Below, piece after piece: positions 45,605-59,865 of a stretch of DNA of 64,000 nucleotides. The stretch spans positions 178,999,945 through 179,063,944 of the forward strand of contig CM070902.1 of the NCBI GenBank assembly GCA_036417435.1, read 5' to 3'. This DNA comes from Inia geoffrensis. Taxonomy: Eukaryota > Chordata > Mammalia > Artiodactyla > Iniidae. The first letter of the stretch is position 1. Each line of letters opens with the position of its first letter. The translations under genes and the position numbers were made by a program. A model generated the notes under the pieces. It saw only the letters and a list, made by a program, of their open reading frames with translations. It made no database searches and was not told where the DNA came from.

Positions 45605-45880
45605 TCTTTTTTATTGAGATAAAATTGACACAATGTTATATTCGTTTCAGGTTTACAACATAATGATTTGATATTCGTAGATGTTGCAAAATGGTCACCA
45701 CAATAGTTACCATGCATCACCATACATAGTTACAGTTTTTCTTCTTGTGACGAGAACTTTTAAGATCTACTCTCTCAGCTACTTTCAAATATATAACCCA
45801 ATCTTATGAACTATAGTCACCATCATGGACATTCCATCCCCAGGACCTATGTATTTTAGAACTGGAAAGAACTGCATATT
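45605..45880 (-). mobile_element. L1 3' UTR fragment
   Basis: 'tttattgagataaaattgac', 'cgtttcaggtttacaacata', 'gcaaaatggtcaccacaata', 'gagaacttttaagatctact' and 'gaactatagtcaccatcatg' match an older L1 3' UTR in reverse. Confidence 0.8.
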
Positions 45881-48800
45881 TTATATGATCGAAATTAATA
45901 AAATTCTGTCACTTTTTCCAAAGTTAAGAAAGGTGTCACATTCACAAAGGAAAGGTCCTCCTTGTTTAAGGGATTTTTCATGTGTTTGCTCACTTTTCAG
46001 GCCTCTACCCACATAGCACCCAATTAGCTGGACTGGTACATTAGTTATTTTAGAGGGAGCCTGGGGTGCAGAGGGAGGCGGGGATGGATCAGGGAGAGGA
46101 AGATGTAAAGAAAGAATAGAGTCTAAGGCCGAGGATAGAGGGCAGGGCCAATAGAGACAGGCATGAACTTTGTTCTGGACAGACACATATAAATGCATGA
46201 GCACATGTGGTAAAGTATGACTGACAACATAAGAAAACCTGAAGAGCTGAGATTTTCTATTGTTGCTCTCATATGATCCCATCTCCCCCGTGGGTTCCTC
46301 CCCTCCCTTCTTGCTAAATCGAATTGCCAGTCAGTGGTTACCAAGCTGTGGGAGCATTTTAAGAGACTATTTTTGAGCAAATATTCCCAAAGCAGCTGCA
46401 GTTCAGCTAACTCCTTTTGCTGATACTGCATAAAATCCCTGCCCTCCCTCTCCCATTAGGACACACTGTCAGGTTGTTCTCAGGCCCCAGCCTTCTAAAT
46501 ATGTCTTGTGTCTAATTATGCTCTGGCTGATTCATGGACATTCCATCCCCTACGACATCTAGGCTTACTGTGCTATGCTCTGTTTATTATTACATAATTC
46601 TTATTATTAATGTTTCTCATTCATACAATAATAACACTTTCAGCTTTTGGTCCCAATGGTACATCTTTGAATTCTGTTATTTTTTTTTTCAGATACCTCA
46701 TATCTGCCACCACTATAAATTTCTACAACCAATCTCCTTTACCCAACTACTCCACATTGTAATGTCTTCCATGAGAGGCAATCGACTTATATCAGGGCTG
46801 ATTAAAAAATACAGAGAATTCGTGGTTGGAATCTATAGAATCTCGATAAACATTTTTCAAGAGGATGAATGATTTCATTCACTAAAGCACAAATGCGTAA
46901 ACTGACTCAACTGCAAGTAGCTATGTAATATTTCATTGCACTGTGTGGACATAAAGAATGTGTACCCTGCCAAAATACCTACAGTTGTCTACGAGTTGTT
47001 GGAAATGTCCTAGTTCCTGCTGCAGGGGAACAGATCCACTGTCCTACATTTAACATGAAGAAATTACTCCTGGGATAATTAGAACGTCAAAGAGCCTCCA
47101 TTACAGAGGAAAACTTCACCTTATGATTTATTCCTGCATTGCACTATCCAACATCCTTTGTAAAAGCCACAGCCTGGGTTTTCACCATCTAGTATTTTCT
47201 TGCTCTCATGTGTGGGTGATATATCTTTCTGTTGGAAAGCAAAGAAGACCCTCATCCAGCACATGTTTGTTCTCTCTTGGAGGCATATGCATGGAAAATG
47301 CACATTGTAAATCCTTAAGGACTCAAAGCCTGTCCAGAGAACAAAGGCGACTTCTTCGAGCAGGACCGGTGCCCTGTTCCTTCCTTCCTCCCTCCCGCCA
47401 AGGTCTCCCTGCTCACCTCAACTGAGGAAAATACAGAAACTTTTGCCATTAGTGTAAAAATAATGGAGGCATTTAAAATATTTAACTTAAAAGCTGTGCC
47501 TCCCTGTTCACATCTTTGTTCAAGTTGTCAATAAATCAAGCCTTAATCCACTAAGAGCTTCTAAGCTATGAAGTGTTTTAGGGTTAGTTTTCAGTACACT
47601 CATGTTTTATTCAGATTCTGAGAGAAAAAGCGTCATATTTGTTTCATCGATGGATAAACCATTCCTCTTTTCTCACAAAATATTTCATTTAAACTTAAGT
47701 AGGAATTTTCAAAGGATGAAGAAGATAAGCCAGCCAGAGGGCTATTTTCGCGTGACATCAGCACCGAATCACACGGCTAACGATTGATTTCAATAGCATT
47801 GCTCATTTTTGTCTAACAAAATAGAACTAAAACTATCTGCACTTTCCAAAGAAATGGGCATTTCTCCACAATAAGACAAGTGGTACAAAAGAAGCAAATT
47901 GTTATAAAGAGTATAGTAGACATGTGACTCATAAAAAGTGATAATATGACCAATTGTAGGTGGCAAACTGTCCAAACAGATGTCTCACAGTTTCGTCTTC
48001 TATTTATTTTCAAACGTGTTCGTTCTAGTCACTTTATCATGGGCTGCTTACAATATCATTTAAAGGCTACTGCAAAAAGCGATTTTTCCTAGAATAGGCC
48101 TTTGGCCTTGGAAAAATGTTTAGAGAAAAAAATAGATTCTTTAAGGTATTATAGTATTAGTTTCAATCTTCATGAAAACAGTTTTGTTTGGAATTCTCTT
48201 TAGACTTTTCAGTTTTAATACACATGTATTTTTTCTTAGACATGAAATGAGAGTGAGACACTCCTGAAGACATTAGAAAGAAAAAATGGGTCTATATTTT
48301 AAATTGATAGGTGGAGTTTCTTTAAAGACCATGTGTTTTTAGAATTAAAATGTTCTGCATGGATCAATCAAGGACATGTTTTGAAATTTAAAAATAATTT
48401 ATTTACTGTATCAGGGAAATCAGTAAAAAGATGCATTTGTAGAGTTATTAGTAGGACTCAACTTTCTCTGAAGATATATGTAGGGTCGGAGAAGTCTCAA
48501 GTTAAATGTGAGAAGCAATAACGAATGATATTTCTGAGTAGGCATGAAAGGATGAGCTCCAGAATGCAATTAAGAGATTTAGCCTTAGGAATAAAGAAGG
48601 GCTCACATCCCGTGGTAACCTTGGGGAAAGAAAGAATAAATGCATGTATATACAGCAAGGTTTAAAAGTTTTGAGGAAAGTAGGGGAAATTCACACCTGT
48701 TGCTGTCAGGAACTCTATGGAGAAGTGAGTGGGTTTAATAAGAGTATTAGTGGACCTTGCTGTTGAAAGTGAGTTGGAGACCATGAAGTTAGCACTAAAA

Positions 48801-49344
48801 AATATGATTACAGATACATCAGATAATTTGACTCATCCAAAACTGGAATGTTCAATGGTAAGTTAAAAGAAAAATGGATTTGAGAATAGCATCAAGAGAA
48901 AAAATACTGTACAATGAAACCAGAGCCAAAAGATAGAGAAGTGAATGTAAATACAGGAGAGAGAGAGAAAAAAACCAGAAAGAGCACAGCTGGAAGGTCC
49001 CTAAGAGGTCAAACCTTAGATATTGCAGATGTAACTGACAGGTGGGAATACAAGGTCAGAATATAGTAACTTTGAAGTGAATCTTTTGGAAGGCTAACAG
49101 TTCTGGGTGGTGGCAGGACATTTGGAATAGAATAGCTCACAATAGAATTGTGACTGTTAAGGCCCCTGGAAAAAATCAGGTTGGGAAACAGGGAGCATCG
49201 TGACTTCCGGGTAAACTGATCAAGTGTAGATGAAGTTGTCAAGGGTGATGACTCAACTGGTGGTAGAGAGTAAGACCTAAAAGTATTGAGTGAAACGGAG
49301 GGAGGAATGACTGGATTCAGCCTTAAAAGAGAAAGAAACTCTGC
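45881..49344. other. Unassigned DNA
   Basis: 48540-49270 may be a diverged old repeat ('attaagagatttagccttag', 'taagaggtcaaaccttagat'), family not named. The frames at 45881-46431 and 47121-47425 show no protein-family features. Confidence 0.35.
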
Positions 49345-49652
49345 CACATAAGACAACGTGGACGCACCTGGAGTTCATTATGCTACGTGAAATGAGCCAG
49401 TCCAGGAGCACAAATGCCGCAGGATCTTACTTACATGACAAATCTAAAATCGTCAGAGTCATAGAAGCAGAGAATACAGTAGTGGCTGCCAGGGCCTGGA
49501 GGGCAGAAGAATGGAGAGTTTCTGTTTGATGGGTATAACGTTTCAGTTATGCCAGATAAATCATCCCCAGTGATCTGCTGTACTACACAGTTAATACAGT
49601 ACTGTGCACCTAAAATTTGTTGAGAAAGTAGATCACATGTTAAGTGCTGTAA

Positions 49653-49699
<47 letters not shown>

Positions 49700-49862
49700 C
49701 GGCAAAGAGATACTAAGAAACTTTGGGAGGTGTTATACACACACATCATTTTGATTACAGTAATGGTATCATGGATATTTTCTTATGCCCCAAACTATCA
49801 AACTGTACACATAAAAACTTGAATTTCTTTATGTATCAGTAATACCTCAATAAAGTTGCAGT
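49345..49862 (+). mobile_element. Old L1 3' end
   Basis: 'attatgctacgtgaaatgag', 'atagaagcagagaatacagt', 'agtggctgccagggcctgga', 'gggtataacgtttcagttat', 'caaactgtacacataaaaac' and 'gtaatacctcaataaagttg' follow the ORF2 end and 3' UTR of an older L1. A CA microsatellite has grown inside it. Confidence 0.8.
49654..49700. repeat. (AC)n microsatellite
   Basis: About 23 AC units with one G interruption near the 3' end, inside the L1 3' end. Likely polymorphic. Confidence 0.97.
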
Positions 49863-52800
49863 GAGTAGAATTTAACCTTTATTCACCATCGAGAGACTTG
49901 GGAGGTCTCACCGAGGTTGGTTTCCATCTGGAGGTGTGGATCCTAGTCCTCTTGACTTGTCATTGCCCAGGTATAAACTTTAGCTATGGTGTTCTTTTTG
50001 GCAGTTAGGTCAATATTTCTTATGATATTTTTATTTTGATAAAATTTTTTTTTGTCCCAACCTAACAAAGATATATGCATTTTCATTAAATTTTCATTAA
50101 ATTTCCCTAGACTTAGAGTTCTGTATGTATCACATATCTTTTAACCACATGGAGGTCACCTTTGCATAGGAAGAAAGATAGGAATAAAATTAATTTTTCT
50201 CCACGTAGTGACATAAGCTTCTAAGCACTTATTAACGTTTTCTCTTTTTTCCCCAAATATTTTGGGTTTTATCATTTGGAAAGCTTCCATTTGTATCCTG
50301 ATCTGTTCCTGACCCCTCTATCCTGTTATGTTCATCTACGTATTTGACCTACATCAGAAGATACATAGTGTTTTTGTTTCTTTGTTTTTAAGAGTATTAG
50401 CGAGTTGGGTTCTGTATTACAGTAAGTGCCCTCTCTTTGATCTTTTTTCAAAAAGTGACTTAGAGTTTTTATTTTTCTGTATAGTCTATAGAATATTTTT
50501 GTTGTGTTCCACAAAATCGTCCTGGGAAATTGGGATTTTGTGGATGTGATTGGACTTTGGTCCAGGGCGTCCTCAATTCCTCATGTCTGCAACTTCCTTT
50601 ACTTATGGTCTATTATAAAGACACTTCCTCTGTTCTAAAAACTACTACGTGCATTCGAATTATGTAATCCTGAAGAGTCTACCACTATAGCCACATTCAG
50701 AAGAATGTCATGTTAACTTCAAGGGGAATGTATGGAGAGAGATGGGTCCTTTTATTACTGCTTAGGTAACAGGATCAGAATTTAATGCTGGTTGTCAAAT
50801 GTTCAGGCTGTCCTTGATAAATGGGACGGGAAGCACTTGATATTTTGGGAAAGATGTATAACATTCTCTGTTTTCTGGGTTTTTCTACACATTACTGGCT
50901 TTTCTGATTCTTTGATTTTTGAAATGCTATCTCCATTGAAATTTCAAAGTTGAAAAGATAGATAGGTAGATATAGATAGATAGATATTTAACTGTCATCT
51001 CTGATATTTAAAAAAGTGTTAGCACAGTTATGGTTGGAGTGGAAACCACCCAATCTCAAATGGACCCATCCTTCGTATTTGAAACTATAATGTACAATTT
51101 TTTATCTGGGATCATTTTTATTTCTGTAAAACCCATTTCCTTTGTTATTTTTACATCTGACCAGAATTATCCCTGAGCACGTTTGGTGAAATATTATTTG
51201 GGTACCTTTGAATCTTAAGACAGCTGTTTCTGAGGGATAGACTCTAGCAGTTACATTGCTTGTGCCTTTCTATTCTATGCGGATTCAAGTTAGAAATTAG
51301 AGCAAATATATAAACAGGATGAGGGTCAGGAGAAGTGATCCATGGTAAATCATGTCAAGAAAAATACAAATCCAAACCAAACACCAGGCTGGACAAAATT
51401 ACATTTTACAAGCATTTCAGAAAATGTTTTAAGGAAATGGTCACATGTACACCACGCAAAAGTGAATCAGCACTTTGCTGTTTTAGGTAACAAAAACATA
51501 AGGGTGTAGTGATACATTTGTGGTGAAAGCTGGTCCTTTTGCCCATTTTTATTAACCATAACCTCATGGGAAATAATCAAATCAACTGTTTTGGAAAAGA
51601 AAGCTTTCATCATCAGTATCTTTTTACTTTGTGACAATTTTTAGGTTCGTTTCCTAGGAGGTTCTTAATTTTAACCTACATGTCTATACCTAAGAAATAT
51701 AAAATTGAATGAATTTAAAAAGGAAATTAGATTACTTCTTCTTAAATCCTATATACCAAATACATATTTCATTATGTGAACAGGTTTCTGACTCCATATT
51801 AAAAATAGCAGAAAGAGAGTGCATATCATAAATAAAAACCTTCACTTTAAATTTAAAGAAAATAGAAGATCTGGCAAAAACTATGTAAACCTCTGCTTCT
51901 TTCAGGGTGTCCTACTTTTTCTTGCTATGTTAAGATATAACTCAAGTATGAGATAGCTAAAATATGAATACTGCCTCTAGGGTAAGAGAGAACATACCTT
52001 TTAACAAGAGAAAAATGTGGAATTCCTGCTTTTTGCACTTTTTCCTTTATAAGCATATAAAATAAGTGAAGGCTAGAGAAAAAAAAAAGGAAATGTTGGT
52101 AATGCTTTCCCTGAAATATTAGAGTTTGTTAGGGCCAATAAGCCCGTTTTAAAATTTTCATCATTTATATTGACAAATACTTAGTTTTACAATTTGAAAA
52201 TCATTCTGGACTTATATCTCAAATGAATTCTGTCTCTATGTACATAACACTTTATCAAGAACCTACATGTTTAAAGAAACATTGAACTTTAAAACTCTTT
52301 TAATGAAAAACAGCCTGCTGGTTTACAGTATATTCAGAAACAACAAGGTGTAGAATGATTTATCTCTTCCCCAAATTCATCCAGAAATCCATATGCTGCC
52401 TTACTCTTTTAAGGCTTTCCACTTAAGAATTAACCTATCTGAACATTGCCCAAAACAAGTGAGGATAAATGAGTCTTCTTCATTTTTATAAGCGTTTCCT
52501 CTTGATATTAAAAGATCATGTGTCAGGATACTTTAACTGAATAACGTGATAGACAGCATAGCCATGCATATTTGATTCTTATTTTAGTTGCCCCTCATCC
52601 CCTATAACAAAATGACAGGCCTGGGTGGTCACGTGCCTCTGGGTAACAAGGTAGGGTTCTCCCCCCTTACTGAAAGTCTACTAAAGTGGTAAAACATAGA
52701 GATATTTGAAGGATAAAAATGAAATAGAAAGTAAACATTGGTTCTTTTCACATGTTTTGAAAGTACAGTCATTGTCATATAACGACATTACCTTTGAATA

Positions 52801-52973
52801 CCATTAGGAATGCATGACCAATACGAATAGTAAGAAATGTGGAAAATCAGGAATCAAGTACCCCATACCCCCAAGAAATCCTCCTTCCATCTTTGCTTCC
52901 TTCAAATATGACCTATCTTCATCTTTTCTTATTCAATTATTTGTAAAGAATATTCTCACTCATTTTATCCAGT
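49863..52973. other. Unassigned DNA
   Basis: Contains the small GATA repeat listed separately. No gene or named repeat recognised. Confidence 0.45.
50957..50995. repeat. (GATA)n microsatellite, imperfect
   Basis: About nine GATA units with GGTA and TATA interruptions. Confidence 0.85.
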
Positions 52974-52984
52974 CTCTTCTCAAT

Positions 52985-53298
52985 TTTTTTTAAAATGCAT
53001 TTATTTTATTTTTGTCTGTGTTGGATCTTCATTGCTGTGTACGGGTTTTCTCTAGTTGCGGCGAGTGGGGGCTACTCTTTGCTGCAGTGCGCAGGCTTCT
53101 CATTGTTGCGGCTTCTCTTGTTGCAGAGCACGGGCTCTAGGCACGTGGGCTTCAGGAGTTGCAGCCTGTGAGCTCAGTAGTTGTGGCGCACGGGCTTCGT
53201 TGCTCCGCGGCATGTGAGATCTTCCCGGACCAAGGCTCGAACCCGTGTCCTCTGCATTGACAGGCGGATTCTTAACCACTGCGCCACCAGGGAAGCCC
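52985..53298 (-). mobile_element. CHR-2-like tRNA-derived SINE
   Basis: Longer than the CHR-1 copies, with a different body on the minus strand: 'ctgtgttggatcttcattgc', 'agttgcggcgagtgggggct', 'cttctcttgttgcagagcac' and 'agctcagtagttgtggcgca', then the shared tRNA-like head ending 'gccaccagggaagccc'. The 11-bp duplication ctcttctcaat lies at 52974-52984 and 53299-53309. The central tandem 'agtagttg' part seems shortened. Confidence 0.88.
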
Positions 53299-53309
53299 CT
53301 CTTCTCAAT

Positions 53310-55899
53310 ATTTTCCTCCTCATCCCTCACTATACTGCAACTTCTACGTCAGACACTAATGATTTAGAATCACCAAATTCAATGACCAGTTGGTGCGCCA
53401 GTCACTCTCCAGAGGCAATTGACATGGTTCAAAACAGGACTCAGCCTATCATCTAAGACCCATTACTCACAAAAAACGTGCTGAACAGGGTTGTCAATTC
53501 TACCCTTGCAATATTTCCCCTCACATGTTTCACAAACTCAATAGAAAGAACTTAGCCCTGAAACTCTCCTGAATAAATGCAAACCTCTCCTGGGCGATAA
53601 TTCTGAACTCCTGCACTCCTTCGCATTCTTGAAACAACTCATGAATGTAACTGGGATGTAACAAAAATGTTCTCGTGAAGAGTTTCCCGTCCACGGTTTA
53701 TATTTCAGCTAAATAGCTGAATTAATTTAATATTTTCTTCAAAGAAAATGCTTGATTCTGACTCTCTAATGGTATCTTGGCCTATGTATTATTAATATCA
53801 TTTAATCGTATCTATTCCAGATGCGTGAGGGTTGCCCCTCACCCATCTGGAACGTATAAGGTGGTCTTTGGTGGCCAAGTATTGGCTCTTATAGAAATAG
53901 GTTGTATTAAGGTGTATAAGTTGCTGAAGTGTGTACATGTTTAAGATGGAGAAAGGAGTAAAGTCCCAAAAGTAGAGGCCTTGCTTGTAGAACAGAATTG
54001 TTGGAATAGAAGTTTAATGTCGTATCTCGTTTCTTTTATAAATATTGGTTACGTGAAAATTTACTGTGGTAAGTCACATCTGTTAGATGAAATATGCACA
54101 AAGAGCAGACTAGAAGAAAACATGCCATTATTTAAAATTAGAAAAGTGTTTAAATTATTTTTAATGTGTATGATATTTTTAAATTTTCTGCAGTTATGTA
54201 TGCATTGTTGTTCCATAGCCAGGAGCAAATATGCACATTGATTAGATATTTTGAATGAGAAAGTCCAGTTGTATATGCTGTGATGCCTCCACCAAGGGCA
54301 GGAGAATGCTGTACTAATGGAAGTTATTTGTCTTTTTATGTATTTTAAGTGGACTTTGTAAAAGCAGAATTTGATTTTGAATATATGGAATAGTAGACTG
54401 AAATGTTCGTGGGTACTCATAGAAATCTTGTAAATTTCTGTGCAAAAATCATTGCAAACATATTTTGAGAAAAGACAATTATTTAACATATTCCAATATC
54501 TATCTATTTTTATCTTTATCTATCTATCTACTAAATAGTTTCCAAACATAAAATTATGTTTAGGTAGTAAACTTAAATGCTATAAGAAGTAATTGTTCTT
54601 CTGGCGTAAGAATTTTGCATTTTACTGACAATCCAAGTTATCTATTTTATTACTTTTGTATTACGATTGAAACATTGAAACATTTTAAATATCTCATTAC
54701 TATGTCTTTAAAAATTGATTTAGCTTTTAAGAAAAGGGAAAAAACCTGAAGCTCATCTCTTAATTATATATGAAAACTTCATTTTGAATGCTAAATGTTC
54801 TTGTGTCTGTAATAATTTTCAAGCTTTAAAAAATTACTAGGGCTCCAAATGTTATCATTATTCATTCATTTAAGAATGAAGTCTTCAAAGTATATAAACT
54901 CAATAGTTACTATGTGATTTTTATTAATTTTACTAAATCTTCCTAGACTAGCTCTTTTCTGATATTTTCTTCTTTTCAATTCCTATCCTTCGCATTCCCA
55001 GCTGCATACATTTTTTTTCATTTAACTATTAGCCCCAGAACTTCTAAGGTAAAAATATACCCTTTGGACACTGCACTGTAAAAAGTGGGTCATACTTTTG
55101 ACCTGTTTATTATATAATTTAATCCTATGGCTTCAATTTCCTTTGCATGCATTCGAGGTAACTTTGAAACCCATTTACTACACCCTTTAAATGACTGGTC
55201 ACATTCCTCACTTTATATTTTCTTTTCTGTTGTTCATTTTCTCAGAATGTGATGACCTTTCTGTACTAAGAACCTAACAGTATAAACTCTTAGGCTTTAT
55301 CTATTACACGGGGATAGATTAGTCTCAGTACAAGCTACTTTCTTCTGACTCCTCCAATGCCCACTTTTATGTTATGAGGAAAACCTCTAAAACCAGTGAA
55401 AGAACATTTCAACACTTCACTGAAGGGTTATTTAATTTAGTTGGCTACATATATAAGAACTGCGTATCGGCTTGGTTGTTTAAACTTAAATACACAATTT
55501 TCCTTCTATTCCCTACATAAAAGTAACAATGCATTTTGGGGGCAAGGCTAGACATGCTGCTTTATATGTCATTAGCATGTACTGTATCCACAAAATTCAC
55601 AAACAAAATTGCACCTTCCATGTAACAGCTGATGCTGCCAATAACTAGAGACAAAGTTTGACTATATGCTTTATACTTCTCTATATTTAATTAAAGTACG
55701 CAAAATACCACCTAAATTATGTATTTGAATATCCTCAAAGCCTTTGAATTGTATGTATTAAATGGGCCAATTGTATAGTATAACTAAATAAATCTTTTAA
55801 AAAACTGTTTCAAATAGGAAAGGTATGGACACAACCGAAATTAACAGCTGGACAGAAGTGAGGCTCCATTCCGACCAGCTCTGGGTGCCTCTTGGGCTT
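53310..55899. other. Unassigned DNA
   Basis: Includes a short imperfect (TATC)n run at 54498-54531. The 142-residue minus frame at 54061-54489 is AT-rich with no family motif. Confidence 0.4.
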
Positions 55900-56296
55900 A
55901 ATTTCCTTTTATTTGTGTATGCATATGTTTATTTATCTATCTGTCACCTACAGGAAGTTGTACATAGTTAACATATAGATGAGTTTGAAGATAAGTGTAT
56001 ACCCGTGAAACCATCACTGCAATCTATACAATAAACCTGTCTATCACCTCTAAAAGTTTCCTCCTGCTCTCTTATTTATAATTTTTATTCTTATTAATTT
56101 ATTTTTGTAATAACAACACAAGATCTACCCTCTTAACAAAATTTTCAGTATATGTGCAGCATTGTTAACCGTAGACTGTATGCTATACAGTAGATGTCTA
56201 GGACTTATTCAGCTTATATAACTGAAACTTTGTATTGTTTGACTCATACCTCCCCATTTCCATCTCCCAGCCTTTTGCAACCACCATTCTAAATAT
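55900..56296 (-). mobile_element. L1 3' UTR fragment
   Basis: 'acccgtgaaaccatcactgc', 'atctaccctcttaacaaaat', 'tatacagtagatgtctagga' and 'ttttgcaaccaccattctaa' match an older L1 3' UTR in reverse orientation. It abuts an L1 ORF2 piece in the opposite orientation. Confidence 0.75.
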
Positions 56297-56359
56297 ATTT
56301 TGTAAAAATAATGCCTTTAAAATTGAAAACATAAAATTTAACAACAGTTGCATGTAACC

Positions 56360-57010
56360 AAAAAGGATTTTGCTGTTGACATGACACTTTATATAGAAAA
56401 CTCTAATCTTCACCCCAAAACTATTAAAAGTAATAAATTAATTCAGCGAAGTTTCAAATTACAAGATTAATATACAGAAATCTGTTGCTTTTCTATGCAC
56501 TAAGTAATGAAATATCAGAAAGAAAAAAAAAAATCCTGTTTAAAATTTCATCAAAAAGAATGAAGTACCTAAGAATATACTTAACCAAAGAGGTGAAAGA
56601 CCTATACTCTGAAAACTAAAATATGGATGAAGGAAACTGAAGATGATAAAAAGAAATGGAAAGATATCCCATGCTCTTGCATTAGAAGAATTAATATGTT
56701 AAAATGGCAATACTTCCTAAAGCAATCTACAGATTAATGTAATCCTTATGAAAATACCCAAGCATTTTTCACAAACACTACACTACACTATTCACTACAG
56801 CAAATAATGCTAAAATTCATATAGAAGCACAAGAGACCCTGAATTGCCAAAGCAATCCTGAGAAAGAAGAACAGAGCTATAGGTATTACTCTCCCAGACT
56901 TCAGACTATACTACAAAGCTACAGTAATCAAAACAGTATGGTACTGGCACAAAAACAGACACATACATCAATGGAACAGAATAGAGAGCCCAGAAATAAA
57001 CCCACACATC
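56360..57010 (+). mobile_element. L1 ORF2 internal fragment
   Basis: It runs from the reverse-transcriptase FADD region ('gttgacatgacactttatat', with the catalytic codons mutated) to 'cagaaataaacccacacat'. It keeps landmarks such as 'atcccatgctcttgcattag' and 'acagtatggtactggcacaa'. No 3' UTR or tail follows. Confidence 0.85.
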
Positions 57011-57810
57011 TTTGCTGTGTAAGTTTTTAAAGACAGTTGTTACCACTATTGACAAAGCTAAGAGACAAAGAGAAAAAAAAACTATAGAAAGGTAGGATTT
57101 CCAATTTTAACATTATTTTCACATTAAACACTGTTGTTGGAGAAATCAACTAATTAATAAAATAAGTTTAAAACACAACACAAAAACAGAAATAGAAATA
57201 TCACCCCAAGGCATGGTAAATATTTCTTTTTACTTCTTGTCAGGTATAAAATCAGGATAACATTTCAGCAGCACCCCAAACAAATGTGAATACAAGGCAT
57301 TGGCAGATGACTGTTTTTCACCAACTCAATGACACCGAGAGATTCTTAGGCAAAACTTTTCTGTCCTAACAAAAAAAATTTGGATGATATTAATCACTCA
57401 CCTTATTTATCCACACAGCGGAAGTGGAAAATTCTCAACATACTTTGCAAGTCTGCTTTCTACTGTGTTGGGGGCAGTTTTCATCACCCATTTACAGTTT
57501 TGTTTTGTTTTTTGTTTTTTTTTTTTAGAGAGAAGTTAGAAGTTAGCTCTTCATCTTCCAGATCAAGCCTCTGGAAAACTGCATCCACCTCATGTGTCTT
57601 TTTTGAGGAATAACAGAGTGGCAAAGTATTTAGACATGAGCAGCTTTAGAAACAGAAATCAAGAGTACTGGGGATTTTTTAAAAATAATGTTTATATTTA
57701 AATCATTAAACCAAATGATTACTTAATAATCAATACAAGAAATTATTTTGATTTTAAACACTAATAGGAAAAGAAGTACCAAGTAAAATAAAGAAGAACA
57801 TTTTAAAAAC
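57011..57810. other. Unassigned DNA
   Basis: A T-rich run with G interruptions lies at 57500-57526. Nothing else recognised. Confidence 0.5.
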
Positions 57811-57824
57811 AAGTAACCTATGGT

Positions 57825-59865
57825 CTTCTGGTCCAAGGTGGTGACATAGGAAGACCCTGAGCTCACCTCCTCCCACTGACACACTGAAGCTATTGCCTAC
57901 ATATAGAGTGATTCCTTCAGAAGAAGGACTGAAGGTTGATCGAACAGCTTTGGCACAGTGAACAATAGAAGGACCACACAGAAATGGGTAGGAAAGATGG
58001 AGATACAGTGTCAGTTGGAACCCCACCTCCACCAGAGTGAATTGGTATATAAAATACCTAGGAAAAAATGTAATCAAGGAGTTGGAAGAACTGTACTCTA
58101 AACACTGTAAAACACTGAGAAAGGAAACTGAAGATGATACAAGTAGATGAAAAGTTATGCCATACTCATGGATTGGAAGACTTAATACTGTTAAAGTGTC
58201 TATACTACCCAAAGCAATCTACAAATTCAGTGCAATCCCTATCAAAATACCAATGGTATTTTTCACAAAACTGGAACAAATAATTCTAAAATGTGTATGG
58301 AACCACAAAAGACCACAAATAGGCAAAGCAATCCTGATAAAGAAGAACAAAGCCAGTGTCATCACACTCCCTAATTTCAAACTATACTACAAAACTATAG
58401 TAACCAAAACAGCATGGTACTGGCACAGTGACAGACACATAGATTGCTGGAATAGAATGGAGAGCCCAGATATAAACTCACACTTATATGGTCAATGGAT
58501 CTACAACAAAGGAGTCAAGAATATACAATGGGAAGAAGTCTCTTCAGTAAATTGTGTAGGGAAAACTGGACAGCTAAATGCAAAGAATGAAACTAAACCA
58601 ATTTCTTATGCCATATACAAAAATAAACTCAAAATAGATTAAAGACTTAAACGTAAGGCCAAAAACCATATGATTCCTAGAAGAAAACATAAGCAGTAAG
58701 CTCTTTGATATCAGTCTTAGCAATATTTTGGGGAGATCTGTCTCCCCAAGCAAGGGCAACAAAAAAAAAAATAAACAAATGGGCTATATCAAATTAAAAA
58801 TCTTTTCCACAGTAAAGAAAACGATCAGCAAAATGAAAAAGAGTCTATTGAATTGCAAATGATATGTTTGATAAGAAATTAATATCCAAAATATATAAAG
58901 AACTCATACAGTTCAATATCCAAAAAACAAACAATCTAATTAAAAAATGAGATATTTTTCCAAAGAGACATAAAGATGGCCAACAGGTACATAAAATGGT
59001 GCTCTATATCACTAATCATCTGAGAAATATAAATCAAAACTACCATGATATATCACTTCCTGCCTGTCATAATGGATACCATCAAAAAGTCTACAAATAA
59101 CAAGTGTTGGTGAGGATGTGGAGTAAAGGGAACCCTCAGCCACTGTTGATGGAAATGTGAATTGGTAAAATCACTATGGAGAACAATACGGAGTTTCCTC
59201 AGGAAATTAAATATAGACCTACCATATGATCCAGCAATTGCACTTCTGGTTATTTATCCAAAGAAATCAAAAACACTAATTCAAAAATATATTTACATGT
59301 ACCCCAATGTTCATTGAAGCATCATTTACAATAGCCAAGACATGGAAGCAACGTGAGTTCCCACTGATAGATGAATGAAAAAAGATGTGGAGTATTATGG
59401 AATATTACTCAGCCATAAAAAAGAATGAAATACTGCCCTTTGCCACAACATGGATGGACCTAGATGGCACTATGCTAAGTGAAATAAGTCAGACAGAGAA
59501 AGACAAATACCATTTTATTTCATTTATATGTGGAACTAAAACACAATACAAACAAATAAACAAAAACACATTCATTGATACAGAAATCAATCTGGTGGTT
59601 GCCAGAGGAGGCATGGTGGGTAAATGGGTGAAGTAGGTAAAGGGGATTAAGAGATACAAACTTCCAGTTGTAAAATAAATAAGTCATAGTGATGCGATAT
59701 ACAGCCGAGGGAATATAGAAAATATTGTAATAATTTTGTATGGTGACAAATGGTAATTAGATTATCATGGTGATTATTTTTGTAATGTATAAAATGTCAA
59801 ATCACTATGCTGTACAACTGAATCTCTCATAATATTGTAAGTCAAATATACTTCAATTTTTAGAA
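57825..59865 (+). mobile_element. L1 with 5' UTR joined to ORF2 3' part (internal deletion)
   Basis: 57825-about 58045 is an L1 5' UTR head ('gacataggaagaccctgagc', 'acctcctcccactgacacac', 'ggaaccccacctccaccag'). It is followed directly by ORF2 sequence from the region after the RT motifs ('tataaaatacctaggaaaaa') through the ORF2 C-terminus (59385-59636 reads HWS-type C-terminal codons) and the 3' UTR. ORF1 and most of ORF2 are missing. Flanks aagtaacctatggt (57811-57824) and aagtaacctagggt (59866-59879) form a 14-bp duplication with one mismatch, so both parts arrived as one insertion or were one element later deleted. Confidence 0.88.

Noticed and set aside
57754..58642. 152- and 161-residue frames
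   Set aside because: The plus-strand frame is L1 ORF2 of the internally deleted element. The minus-strand frame is its shadow.
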